DNA from: Owenia fusiformis
Taxonomy: Eukaryota > Annelida > Polychaeta > Sabellida > Oweniidae
Assembly (NCBI GenBank): GCA_903813345.2
Contig: CAIIXF020000001.1
Span: 20,045,915-20,109,914, forward strand
Length of the DNA stretch: 64,000 nt
Direction: 5' to 3'
Notes under the pieces: model-generated
Databases searched by the model: none
What the model was told of the DNA's origin: nothing
Seen by the model: the letters and a program-made list of their open reading frames with translations, nothing else
Program-made: the position numbers and the translations under genes
In this document: one piece after another, positions 13,351-32,334 of the stretch
How the letters are laid out: each line of letters opens with the position of its first letter
Numbering within the stretch: position 1 is the first letter of the stretch

Positions 13351-13622
13351 CAACTTGGATTCAGGTCAAAGCACTCATGTGAAACCCAACTTGTAAATAC
13401 AATAGAGAATATAGCTCGAGCCCTCGACAACAATAAACAAACAGACATGTTGGTATCAGACTTTTCCAAAGCGTTTGACGCGGTGACTCATGAACGCCTT
13501 GATCAAACTTGACTATTATGGAATTCGCAATGATAACTTTAACTGGTTCAGATCCTGGCTTGTGGGAAGCATGGACTTCTCAGTGATTAGAAGTCCATGT
13601 GGGAAGATCACAACAGGTAGTG
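13351..13622 (+). pseudogene. Non-LTR retrotransposon reverse-transcriptase fragment
   Basis: Conceptual translation gives the RT fingers/palm stretch: QLGFRSKHSCETQL, then DMLVSDFSKAFDAVTHERL (RT motif A, DFSKAFD), a frameshift near 13508, then LDYYGIRNDNFNWFRSWLVG and SPCGKITTG. This is the order in CR1/Jockey-like LINE reverse transcriptases. It stops where the usual VPQGS motif should begin. Only a decayed piece; no active site (xxDD) region is present. Confidence 0.85.
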
Positions 13623-13761
13623 TGTAATATGGGATATTTTTATGTGTTTTTAGGTATAGAGTATAGTAGATTATTCTTCCCAGTGGCCTTATACTAACGC
13701 TTGTGGTGGTGGTTTGTTTTACAGAATATAACAGCAACACCTTGAGATACACAACAAATTG

Positions 13762-14009
13762 CACGATTTATAGCATGTGATCAGTGTTGCTTGTAGATGT
13801 AGTTTTGTAACATTAACTGATTTGCCTAGTGTAACAATCAAAGTGTGTATTAACAGTGTCCAGTATTCACAAGTGAACTCAAGACCCGAATGAGTATTGG
13901 CAATTTATAGAAAGATATCGTCACGATTTATAGCATGTGATCAGCGTTGCTTGTAGGTGCAGTTTTGTAACATTAACTGAGTTGACTAGTGCAACAATAA
14001 AAGTGTGTA
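13762..14009. repeat. 88-bp direct duplication (13762-13849 and 13922-14009)
   Basis: Both copies begin CACGATTTATAGCATGTG and end near AAAGTGTGTA, with about ten differences. They are 160 bp apart start to start. No coding sense. Confidence 0.8.
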
Positions 14010-14237
14010 CATTTATTAAAACCCTTCAAATCTGATTTTCAAAGAATGTATTTGGAGAAACAATAACAGGTAAGTGGAACAAATTAGAAGATGGTTTCAA
14101 GTTATTACAGAAGTTAATTTGAAACTCACACACTTCACACACCACCACTGACACTGGTCGTGAACGCGTCTTCAAAGAAATAGTTCCATAGAAAGTGAAT
14201 TATAACACGTATGTCCCTTTAAGTAGGAAGTAGAATT

Positions 14238-14264
14238 TGCGCATGCGCATTACCCTCCGGAAGT
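14238..14264. promoter_or_regulatory. Promoter-like NRF1 + ETS site pair upstream of UBE2U
   Basis: TGCGCATGCGCA at 14238-14249 is a perfect palindromic NRF1-type site, and CCGGAAGT at 14257-14264 is a consensus ETS site, 7 bp apart in otherwise AT-rich DNA. This pairing is typical of housekeeping promoters. About 100 bp downstream a donor CAGgtaaac (14359/14360) could end a noncoding first exon of UBE2U, whose coding exon is preceded by an acceptor (TTTATTTCAG ending 17106). Confidence 0.5.
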
Positions 14265-14269
14265 AGTTT

Positions 14270-14359
14270 TTGTTATTTTTAAAAATATTTCCAAAGTTAC
14301 ACGGAATCGTCTACTTTTTACCAGTTTGTCAGTACATATCACAAATAAATACGTAACAG
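14270..14359 (+). other. Candidate noncoding first exon of UBE2U
   Basis: It lies directly after the NRF1/ETS site pair and ends at AACAG|gtaaac. The coding exon at 17116 has an acceptor 10 nt before its ATG, so an upstream untranslated exon must exist; this is the best candidate seen. The 5' edge is a guess. Confidence 0.3.
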
Positions 14360-14624
14360 GTAAACATTACAACGCATTTATGGATTGATGGGCAAACTGA
14401 CATTCCATATATAGTCTACCTGAAACATATTTCAGAGATTGTTTCACTAAATTTCAATTTCAACATCAGGCTTTCAACTTCAAGACAAGAGAAAGCCCAT
14501 GATTTCATGAAATAAATGCAAGTTTGGTTCATGTTCATAATAACACAATTGTGATCCCTGCCTCTGACATAAGGAGCTTTTCATTTAGGTCACAGACATC
14601 AAGTAAGTTTCTGGCGTGGTATAT

Positions 14625-14858
14625 TGATCCCGTGCCAGGACTATAGTCCTCCTGTGAACGTCTTATTTTTTTGTCTGTACGATTACAACATGGGAGAATT
14701 TTCTACGCTTACACTTACACTTACACTTAAGATACCTACTTCAAAAGATTCCTTGGTGTTTAAGCATTCTTTTCGTGTAGTTGAAAATTCTCCCATGTTG
14801 TAATCGTACAGGCAAAAGAATAAGACGTTCACAGGACTTTAGTCCTGACACGGGATAA
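14625..14858. mobile_element. hAT-like MITE with perfect 8-bp target site duplication
   Basis: Flanked on both sides by TGGTATAT (14617-14624, 14859-14866). Left end TGATCCCGTGCCAGGAC, right end (inverted) TTATCCCGTGTCAGGAC. The arms remain complementary for about 75 bp, including GTGAACGTCTTATT and GTACGATTACAACATGGGAG. The loop carries (ACACTT)n. 234 bp, non-coding. An 8-bp duplication is characteristic of hAT transposition. Confidence 0.85.
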
Positions 14859-15057
14859 TGGTATATCACTTTTATCAATTAGCAATAACATTTTGATAAT
14901 AGCGATATTATTACTAATAGCAATATTCTCTGATATTAGATATATCTGCTAAATTGTGCTTTGTTGGTTTTACATAACTCCAGACCAATAATTTTGATAG
15001 TTGATAATATCAATATTATTGCTGTTAATACATTACCTGATCTTATCCACTAACAAT

Positions 15058-15115
15058 TTCAGGTATGACCTGTTGCCTGAAACAACTTTCAGGTATGACC
15101 TGTTGCCTGAAACAA
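15058..15115. repeat. 29-bp tandem duplication
   Basis: TTCAGGTATGACCTGTTGCC and the following TGAAACAAC occur twice head to tail. The surroundings (14880-15200) are rich in GATAATATCAATATT-type palindromic AT sequence. Confidence 0.7.
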
Positions 15116-15282
15116 CCAAAATGAATTATCATTAACAGATAGCCAGATAAAATCAATATTATATTGTTGTTTATGGTAATATATTTGATAATATCAATAT
15201 GAATATTAATGCTAATGCTAATTTCATGTATGCCCTCTTTAGGGTGTCCAAAAACAGACATTTTGTATGTTTACTTATCAAA

Positions 15283-15735
15283 TTAGGCCATAAGAATTAG
15301 ATTCTTTGTTTTGCGTCCTGGCAAAATCCAAATCATGCAAGGGTACAAGGAAAACAAACACAAACTCAAGAAAAAACACAAACTTGTTTGCTGAGAAATG
15401 TATACATTTTATTGGCATAAAAAGGGATGACATATCAATATGTAGTGATTACAAACACATATCTATACATGTTTACAATATAAAAACATAGGTATTATTC
15501 AAGGGTAAAAAATAAGAAAATGCTCAATGTATACCAACGTAATCAATGACACTGTCAATTTTGATGCACATCAAATTAGTCTATCCGCCATTTCATCTGA
15601 TTCTGATTGAACGGAATGTGATGGTACTTTCAGACCCTTGTGATTGCTATTTGGATGTGTTTGTTTTTTCTGATTTACTCAAAATCGTGCAAGCAAGGGG
15701 ACGCAAAACAAAGAATCTACTTCTTATGGCCTTAT
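15283..15735. mobile_element. TIR element, ~35-bp inverted ends
   Basis: Left end AGGCCATAAGAATTAGATTC followed by TTTGTTTTGCGTCC; right end is its inverted copy GGACGCAAAACAAAGAATCT ... CTTATGGCCT. About 453 bp, no transposase. Target duplication unclear. Confidence 0.75.
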
Positions 15736-16844
15736 TGAATCTTTAGAGGCTTAAAATTCACCTGTCCTAAATAGAAAAATGTAAATATCTCCATGTGTTG
15801 AGAATGTTAACATTACATATATACAGTAGAGCATGCATAGAGTGTTGTCATGACATGCCACAATTGGATATGATAGTCAAACTCATCTCTCATGGGCTTG
15901 AACTTTTTTTCTTATAGACTATGCTATTCTCTTTTTTATGTTGTAGGTTGCTGGTGAGTAGAGGGTCAATACCTTCAACCAGCTAGTTTAGACTGATCAG
16001 AATGTATGAGTGAAGAATGTAACAGAGGTACTAGTGTATGCTGCTAAGTTCTAATAACTACAGGAACAGCCGACATATTGACTCACTGAACCTGGCACCA
16101 GATCATCTACAATCATGTAACAAGGTTTTACAACATATGAATATGTGAATAAGAATGCGTCCCATGTCTATTCTGATTGATTGCAAATGGCTACTTACAT
16201 ATACAAATAAAATATCATATTACCCCAGAGACATGCAAATAAAGTTGATTTTTATGTCGCCACAAGAAGTGGTGATCAAGAACTCATGATCATTTTTTGA
16301 GGGAGATATAAGGCATGGGTGATTTTTTTCAAATTTGGTGCACTTTTTAAACAAGTATTGAGAAATAACTGACATAAATTTCAGGCACATATCTTTCATA
16401 TTTCCGAATTTATTATCATTTGAATTCTACATTGCCACAAACCGCGGAGTTGTCATAGAATTTTATTTCACATTTTGTAAATTTTTACACAAATTCTCAA
16501 CTATAAAAATAATGTTTTTCTCGAAATATTACAGTATTTTGGAACATAAGTTAATGGTAGAGCACCTGACATGTAATTGTCGTAATAAGACCAATATGCA
16601 AAATCATATTGCCAAGCAAATGGGGACATTTCTTTCAGTCCCTCAGGAACATGTAATATGATTCTTCAGAAAACGTAATATACAATCCATTGATCTATGG
16701 GGTCTCTATCAAAATTTACATATCATTTTGATCAGAGTGCTTTATAAATATGGGGAAAATGCTCAACTAATCTAATACAAACACACTTCTTTTATAGTTG
16801 AGAATTTGAGTAAATTGACAAAATGTGACATAAACTGTTGTATT

Positions 16845-16985
16845 TCTCTGACAACTCCGGGGTTTGTGACGATGTGGACTGTTTTTGGCATTTGATGGTT
16901 GGTATGGTTTGGCAGTTGGTGTTCGCCATTTGTAACAAATGGTAGGTTGTGACATTTTGCATTTTAATGCCTTGTATGCTTTTAG
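16845..16985. repeat. Inverted member of the dispersed CACCACCTG repeat family
   Basis: The reverse complement resembles 3500-3650 and 39785-39915: AATGTCACAACCTACCATTT followed by the CAACTGCCAAACC block. Lies before UBE2U exon 1. Confidence 0.5.
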
Positions 16986-17115
16986 TGTCGACTTAAACTT
17001 CATTGAATGATTAGATTTCAGAGCTAAAATAGGATAAACACTGCTTAAAAGTTAAAAGCATTTATTGACAAACTGCATAATGTCTTTATACACATTTTTA
17101 TTTCAGTAATTGAAA

Positions 17116-20100
17116 ATGTATTCCCGTGCCCATCTTTTGATAAAACGAGACTTTGAGAGGTTCACCCAGGATCCACCATGGGTAAGATCATAGATGTAAT
17201 ACTAGTTTACCCAACCCAATATTTAGCCATTATGTCCCTATCATTGAATATATGCCTGAGGTCTGACATCAATATAGTCCATAGTCCGAGCTTGCGAGGG
17301 TTATATTGACGACAGACCGTAGGCATACAGTATATTCAATGATACTGACATAATTGTTGTATTACATACCTAAAGTAGATTTACATAACATTTCATAAAG
17401 ATAATGTGTAGAATTGCATGAAAAAAGACCAAAATTTTACACATTTCCAGTCGAAATCCCTTTGTTTACATGTTATGAGGTCATAAAGTTGTCATGGTAA
17501 AAAAGTTTGGTGGCTATACAGGAATATATGCTACAGCTCAAGTTGAGGAATGTTAGAATATTGATGAAATGAGCAAGGTACACAGTAATGAAAAATATAA
17601 CGATTAATCATGTTTAAGAACACATCATTTCAATGTTTTAGGGTATAGAAGCTCAGCCACTCGCAGATGATAACATATTTGAATGGTCAGCAAAGATACA
17701 GGGCATGAGAGAAACAATCTGGGAAGGTATTATATACAAGTTAAAGACAAATTCTGATTTCATATAACAGTGTAATTGGACTACATGTAATTATTAATTG
17801 TTTGTAGTGGATTGAATAATATGATGTTACATGTTCCATCCTGAGACTTCTTGGGATATTACATGAATATATTAAATTTGCAGTGCATAAATCCTAGATA
17901 TAGTATAATTACAGTTTCAAAATAGTTTATGATCAAAAAGATATGAAGGGAATACCACCTTAAAGATATATGTTCAGATATCCTTCATGACATGTGACCC
18001 AGTTTTGACCAATCATACAATTGCAAGCTTGACAGTGGTATAATAATATTCTTTATTTCTTAGGTGGTTTGTTTCAAGTTTACATCAAGTTTAATGAACA
18101 CTACAACTCTACACCCCCCGAAGTGTGTTTCCACACCATACCATTCCATCCTAACAGTAAGGTTATACATATATTTGTACCTGTACAGGTGCATGCTGTA
18201 CTTAAGTGTGGATGTACTACTTGGAAAAAGTAAAAAAGTCACTTATTTTTTACATAATGTACAGTGTAATCAAAACATATTGTGCAGTACTAGTCTTGGT
18301 TTATGACCCTAGACCCCGAATCCATGATGTATTCAATGCAATCATAATATGCAGAGCAGTTAATACATATTTTCTTGTTTTAGTTGATAGTATCACTGGA
18401 AGACCATGTATAAACTTCTTAGATGACCCAACATTGTGGAAGGAAACCTACAGTTTTGGATTTGTCCTTCTTTCAATCCAGGTAGGAATACATGTAGAAA
18501 GAAGTTGGGTGGTTACTGCTTAAAAATCTTGCAAGAGCAACTTGAAACCAAATCTTCTTTCATGTAAAAGCACATTTTAAAATGACATTGGGTTAAGTTT
18601 ACTTATTTATAATGTAATTATATTATAATTTCAGCAACATTTACAATGTTCAACATTAAAGAATGAAGTCTACAGTATTATCATATTGAATTCCTTAGTT
18701 AAATTGTTATTACAGGTTTGCAATTATGTTTGACAAACTACATTCATTGAATCAGCTTAAAACTCCTGGATGGGACTTTGTTTTTTCTGGACAAATTGTT
18801 TCCTTTTTTGAAATACCTCCAATGTAAAGGTTTTTATTGGATTTTAGAAAAATCATGTCATACTTTACACGGTACTTGAGATAGTTAACTGCCCTTCAAA
18901 TTAAGAAAAAAAATGTACTATGAATAATGAATATCCAAATATTTCCTTTGCTTGTTACCTCCAAGACAAGAAGTGGTGACATGTTATTATATCCACTATT
19001 CTTTGACCAGTTTTCAGCGTGTTTAACAAATGGTTGCACATGTAGTTTAAAACAAGTTGAAGATATATTATCATGTTAATGGATTGTTTACATTTATGCA
19101 GAATCTGCTGTCAAATCCAGTCTTGGATGATGCCATTAATCCCGATGCTGCTGCCATGTTGGTCAATTCATACCACAGTTACAAGCAAATGGCACAAGAC
19201 TGTGTCCTAGCAAGTAGACGCTTTGAAGGTACATAGAATTATGTCACATCTTAATTTTGCTTACAGTGTACTGTGTCAATAATAGCTTGATATTTTGTGT
19301 GTAAACTTTATTTTCAATGAATCCTTTGAAACACTTTTCCATCCCAGTATCTTTCATTATTGTTATTAAGGTATTTTAATATTACTTTCCATGTAAATTC
19401 AATTGGCAAATAGGATTTTACTTCGGAGTTCAAATTGGTCATAATCAAAATATTTTTATTTATGATTTAATGTTCTAAAGTTACGCCTTTGATAAATTAA
19501 AAATATAAATAAATTAAAAATGTTCAAAGTAAATGAATGAATACACAACATACCAAGCACTCATAAACTACAATTTATCTGTAAAAAGCAAGTGTTGATG
19601 TTATTTTTTACAATAGCTGGACTAAGCCTCGAGTCCACTGTTCTGGATGACAAGATTCGCTTTGGGGTACCAGAGAAGCCCCCTACCCCTGAGGCACCCC
19701 CTAAGGTTACACCAAAAAAGATCAAGAAGATGTCTTTCGAAGATTACCACAAAGGTTGGAGTGGTATAGCTACTTCCAAAACACACCCTGATACAGTGAA
19801 TCCATGTAAGACTCGATGTTTGAAGATTTCTTTGAAAAAGTGAATTGAAATGGTATTGAGCCCTTTGTAAATCACAGTAAATACTGTATATATCCAAACA
19901 CCTCTTTAGTCTGAACTCATTTACTCTGTATTCTCCCATTGATTACCATGTTAAAAACTTGAAATGTGACCACCTGCTATTATCCTCTTTTGGCCAGTCC
20001 CAGTAGCATTTGAAGATTTTACTGTACTTCCATATTTTATACCATAATAGTATGTGCGTTATCTATTGTAGTACTAGAGATGCTGCAGGATGATCCTGTG

Positions 20101-21237
20101 ATGGAGGAAGTTCATTTGGGAATCAGTAGGCCAGAGATAGAACAACAAGTGAAGAAACAACTACAGGAGTGAGTAGACCAGAATGATGAATGGTTCTGTC
20201 AATATACATTTCTTGGCCATTTAATCCTATCCTAACTGAAATCTTTGGAATGGTTCAAATTGAAATACATGTAAGATACTTTGGGCAATGTCTGGTAAGA
20301 AGGCACCTTTGGTACCAACTTTCCAGGCAAAGTCACTTTAAATCCTTGGCCCAAGAACTGTTTGTCAGCTGTCTTTTAATGTAGCAGTTACTAAATGTAA
20401 ACGTGTGTACTTGATTACATTTAGTTTCTATACATTATTTCGGTTTCCTGTTTGTGAAATGAATATAAATGTATAATTTTTACAAACTCTGATGCCAAAT
20501 GCCAGTTTCGTGGTTAGAACAAAATGTCATCACTTCTTGATGGTAACCTTGTAACTTTGAATGTTATTTACCATGACAACTTCCAGATTAATCAATAATT
20601 CTCCAAATCTTATTTATGAAGTATTCTTTTGTTTTGTTTTGTTTTTAGACACAGCAAGTTAATCTATGGAAAATTTAAAAATGCTCCCACATCTGAAGAA
20701 GAACTGGATGCCAAAATTGCTAAGCTTCAGCATATGAGGAAGATCTACCTACCCAGTAAAACTCCTAGTAAGAGCCCAAGATATGTTTTTCATACAATAG
20801 ATGTCCCTTCTTAACAAAAATTTCATTAAATTTGATATCAGAATCATCTATTATTTAAAATAAAGATCAATACTTTGTCTTGTAAAGGATATTCTTTTAA
20901 TATGTTGATTAAGGATAAAAATGGAAAATGAATAAGACGGGTATTCATTTGGTCAAAACATTGGTCTTCGTTTGACTAAAAACACCAAATAAGGAACACC
21001 AATTGCAAATAACGGACTGTATTATGATAAAAATTAAAATATCATTTTTACAATATAGTTAATTCTTTTTCAGCCACTGCCCCACCTTCCAGGATAGGAG
21101 CTATATCTCAACAGGACACTATACTAAATGCCCCAACAGTAGCTCAACCAGCAGTAAAAAACATTGAAGATCCTTGGGATCAGGATGTTGATGAGCTTGT
21201 AGCATGGACAACTAACCTTGATGAAGATAACTTATAA
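17116..21237 (+). CDS. UBE2U: UBE2U-like E2 ubiquitin-conjugating enzyme, 9 coding exons, 345 aa
   Basis: Exons: 17116-17181, 17642-17726, 18064-18156, 18384-18481, 19102-19228, 19617-19805, 20072-20168, 20649-20767, 21074-21237; all phases join and all have GT-AG borders. An E2 enzyme that accepts ubiquitin from E1 on a cysteine and passes it on. The UBC fold covers about residues 1-150, with the HPN motif in TIPFHPN (about 76-81) and catalytic Cys90 in GRPCINFLDDP. Human UBE2U also starts with an RAYLLL-like helix, has GQPCIDFLDNP at the active site, and shares the long C-terminal extension: here FEDYHKGWSGIATSKT, and a final DELVAWTTNLDEDNL like human DLISWTNTL. UBE2U is testis-biased in mammals; here the role is unknown. 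The start is the ATG ten bases after an acceptor, giving the family N terminus MYSRAHLLIKRDF. Confidence 0.93.
17231..17352. repeat. Foldback hairpin in UBE2U intron 1
   Basis: TTATGTCCCTATCATTGAAT at the left is mirrored by ATTCAATGATACTGACATAA at the right, with TCAATATAG/TTATATTGA pairing near the centre around AGTCCGAGCTTGCGAGGG. Organisation resembles the hairpin at the start of the 24781 element. Confidence 0.65.
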
Positions 21238-21432
21238 TATTAATTAATTTAGAGTATTCCTTCTTAAAATGAATATGAGATTATTTATTCTAAAAAAGAA
21301 TTATGTGATATTTCATACTTTTATTGTCTACAAATGTAAATTCACTATGTTAGTGATTGATACAGTCTACAACAAACCATGGCTGATAAATAATGTGAAG
21401 TGCTAAATTGAAAAAAGACACACTTTTCTTAA

Positions 21433-21994
21433 AGGGATATTCCTTGTGAGTCCATTTTTCTCTTGATATTTTAGCTCCAGTCATTTTTATACTATCCATA
21501 TTTAGCTAAACATGGGAAAATTTTTTGATATGGTCAAAATTGATCATTTAAAAATGCTGTGTTCATTAATTTTCAAGTGGGCTGAAATCATTTAAGTTTC
21601 CATACGGAAAGTGATGTCATCAACTATCAAGTTTGCATATAGCATAAGGTAATGAGGATAAAGAAGCACAAAACAATTTGAACACATTTTAGTTATGTCT
21701 ATGATTTGATTTTACAGAAAATTTCTTCTTTTTATTTTAAGTTGACAAGCCCTTAAAATATTTTTGCACAAAAGTAAGAACCAAATGTCTAGTAGAGGCG
21801 ATTTTGTGCTACTTTGCTATGCAGTTATGGGCAAGTTTAGAATAAGTTAATAGTCAATAATGACATCACTTCCTGCGTGAAATCTTAGAAGATGAGCACA
21901 GCATTTTTAAATGATCAATTTTCACCGTATCAAACATTTATTGGTTATAGCTACCTTATCAAGAAACAGGCTTGCAGAGAATATCCCTTTTAAA
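21433..21994. mobile_element. TIR/foldback element downstream of UBE2U
   Basis: Ends TTAAAGGGATATTCCTTG and, inverted, TTTAAAAGGGATATTCTCTG. Inner arms share ATTGATCATTTAAAAATGCT (near 21540 and, inverted, 21905) and GGAAGTGATGTCAT. About 560 bp, non-coding. Confidence 0.75.
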
Positions 21995-22051
21995 TTAATG
22001 CTTATGATCTATACTTGACATGAATATTTAAATTGATCTCATGCTTTGTGC

Positions 22052-22144
22052 CAGTCTTGCATCAAGTCTCAAGTCCCTTCCTCTTGCTCTTGTACTCTTT
22101 GAGAGAGAACAGGAATGGCCACATAAGGGCTTGATGCAAGACTA
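22052..22144. repeat. Small inverted repeat
   Basis: AGTCTTGCATCAAG pairs with CTTGATGCAAGACT across about 65 bp. Non-coding hairpin. Confidence 0.6.
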
Positions 22145-23596
22145 GTCATATATGGGCACATATTTGTATGTCTAAGAGTGAAATGCATTCAGGAATTTTT
22201 ACTGTGATGATCCGTCCAACTGTACAGTCTTATTTTACTTTATGGAAACAATTTATTTTACTGTGATATTAATTTTGTCTTTTGTTATTTTTTAACAACA
22301 TTAAAACCTAACCCGGAAGTGCATTTAATGTAAATGTACTTCTGTATGATTTAAAATTAGAATGGGTATTAAAATATGAATTGGATTGGGTGGATTGGTT
22401 TCATGTAAAAGGGTTGCGGACATAAATAGTATGGGACCAATGTTAAAGTGATTCTATACATTCCATACTTTGTAAATTCTTGATCCAATCAAATGCTTGA
22501 TCCAATACTTACCTTAGAATTGAGAATAGGTTCCTCATTAAAGTTGCTGTGAATTTTCTTTTTTTGTACTTTTATAAAATAGGTCACTTAATTTTATTCA
22601 TTTTAAATAATTATTACCCCTGTACTCATAATCCAGGAATATTAATCCAGTGTTTGCACAAACCTGTAAACCATGTTGGCAATGAGTTAGAAGTAGAATG
22701 AGTTAGAATTAATATGTGTCCCCACTGAGGAAGCCATTTTAATATTTCACTGTACAAGACTAACAGATTATGTTTAAGAAATGCTTTTTCTTCAGATTTA
22801 TTTACATATTTTATCATAATAATTCACTCCTACAATTCACATGCATTACATCACAATTCACATACATGATATTGAAAAGAAGGGTAGCAGTAACAGACTG
22901 TCAATTTTTATTTGCATTGTGAGTATTCAGGCTAAAGTCCGTCAAACAGGGCATCCATAAGTAAAAGACATGATAGATAAGTCTGGTAAATCACAAATCA
23001 AGTTCACATATTTCTTGATCGAAGTTATACTCTTGATGGATAGGCCCCTATGACAGGTGAAATGTCTATTAGACATTTACTCCAATAATCATAATCCAAA
23101 GATTCATGTCGGAAAGAGGATGTGTTAAAACAGAGACATGTATAATATCTCTGGTTAAAACAAACTGAAACAAAATCTTTAATATAAAAAGTTCAGAAAA
23201 AATGTTAGCCCGTGGATGTTTTCAGGACAGACACTGCTAAATTAAATAATTATTTGAAAGTGGGTTTCTATAGATATTAAAATGATTCAATCTCAAGAGG
23301 TAGACTAAGGTTGGTATGATGTGAAATATATATACTGTACAGGTACATGAACTGTATTGTGCGTTTTGTGTAAGTCAGTTCATATATGAACATTATATCA
23401 AACAAGGAATTCTGACCTTGACTAGTGCCACCGAACAATGAACATCAGCTTGCCTTTAATCTACTGTTAGCAACTCTCTGTAGGACTTGGGATATATGCC
23501 TGACAGAGTGAATCCTTAGATTCATCCCACAGATATGTCTTTGATTGTTCAAATGTCAATTGCAACTACATCTTCCAGATGTAATATACAGATATA

Positions 23597-23794
23597 CAGT
23601 AAAACCTGTCTTATCCGAATGCCAACAATGGGGCCAGCCAAAATTGTTTGGAACAGCAATTGTTCACATTTGTTCAAGTTTCTTCAACAAGGGAGTCAAT
23701 GGGAGATTACAGAATTGGGACTGAGAGTATTAATTTCATATAGAGAGGTGTTCAGATTACAGGGATGTTCAGATATAGGCTACAGGTTTTAGTG
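23597..23794. mobile_element. Tigger/pogo-like MITE (degenerate)
   Basis: Left end TA|CAGTAAAACCTGTCTTATCC, right end ACAGGTTTTAGTG followed by TT rather than TA. Same family as 5608-5734 and 25949-26124. The interior AGAGAGGTGTTCAGATTACA recurs in degraded form near 56430-56470. Confidence 0.6.
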
Positions 23795-24063
23795 TTACTA
23801 GTATATTGTGATTATTATGTGATATCCATATATAGGCTCATACAGGCCACCACATTCATGATATGTGTTACGAGTATATGAAGTTTTGTGCCTAGAAGTA
23901 TTGAACTCTGCATCACATCTATCTCACATAGTATAATAATGGAAACAGGCTATATGACTATGGTCATCTGTGAACCCAGACCTACTCCCTGGATACATTC
24001 AAGGAGCATGAGTTGTCTGAGTAAAAATTTGAGTTGATGCAGTAGAGATCCTATTATTACGTG

Positions 24064-31404
<7,341 letters not shown>

Positions 31405-32334
31405 GGGTCACACCAGATTTTCACAATGTTTTCTTGAAATCCTGAGTTAAATCTACTCTCTTTCGCTTGTATTAAGCCTTATCTCACATATTTGAAGATG
31501 GGTTACTGTTAAAACAGTACACTGTGCATTCTTGTCATATGTTGTTTATATGGTTGCATATCTTATCACATATTGGTATAACTCCATATCATATCGTGTT
31601 TGTATGACTACATATCCTGTTACACAATGCAAAGAGTACACACCAATACAGGTGGCATATACTGTACTCCCAGTTAATTTCGCGAACTTTGATAAATTAC
31701 AATTTTGCAGCTATTAAGTTAACTTTAAAAGTTACCTTATGTACAATAACTACACCTACCCAATGTTATATTTGGATAAGATTTACAATTACTAGGTCTT
31801 GGTGAATAACGGCACACTGCACCTCAATCTCTATTAGATCGTCATTTTACACTGGACAAACTGTTTACAAAAGCAAAAAGGATTGGAGTTGCAGGTAATA
31901 ACAAATCCTTGGGGATTTAATTGGCAAAGTTTGCAATGATTATTTTTTGCGATTTTACCACAATCGCGAAAAGCATGAAACTAAATCGCATGCAAAAATA
32001 CTGGGAGTACAGTAATCATCATAAATCGATACAGGTCACTTATATAGCCTAGTAAAACAAACCAATACAAGTAGCTTACATAGTCAAATGCATAATTAAA
32101 GTGGCTTAATTACACAACAATATACATGTAAAGTAATACATATTATTGTAATTACACACCAATACAAGCAGCTTAGTCATTACACACCAATACAGGTGGC
32201 ATGTATCAGTACACATTATGAAGATAATTTAGTAGGCTTATGACAATCCACTTGAGCCTTACACTGGCTGTACCACTCCTTGGCTATTCAGGGTAGGCAG
32301 ACATCCAGTGCATATTGTACCCCTCAGGCCAGGG
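31405..32334. other. Spacer between FDX2 and DCAF15
   Basis: 930 bp. Several imperfect ACACCAATACAGGTGGCATA-type pieces recur around 31640-32200. It must contain the DCAF15 3' UTR and the FDX2 promoter; no clear signal seen. Confidence 0.4.

Larger units (their letters stand above)
12831..14237. other. Spacer between the kinase and UBE2U, with retroelement relic and duplication
   Basis: No host gene seen. Contains the reverse-transcriptase relic at 13351-13622 and an 88-bp direct duplication at 13762-13849 and 13922-14009. Apart from these, AT-rich unique-looking DNA. Confidence 0.5.
14360..17115. other. Presumed 5' intron of UBE2U, repeat-rich
   Basis: Holds a hAT-like MITE (14625-14858), a short tandem pair (15058-15115), a TIR element (15283-15735) and a member of the CACCACCTG dispersed family (16845-16985). 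No coding exon recognised. Confidence 0.45.
21238..24063. other. Spacer between convergent UBE2U and FDX2
   Basis: No coding gene. Contains a 560-bp TIR element (21433-21994), a small hairpin repeat (22052-22144) and a Tigger-like MITE (23597-23794). The 3' UTRs of the two convergent genes must lie here, but no polyadenylation signal stands out. Confidence 0.5.

Noticed and set aside
17231-18048. Idea that a hairpin element and its far end (CCAGTTTTGACCAATCATAC near 17998) bracket a UBE2U exon as one captured unit
   Set aside because: Similarity to the 24781 element is real at both places but too diverged to show they were one insertion; the exon is a normal conserved UBE2U exon.
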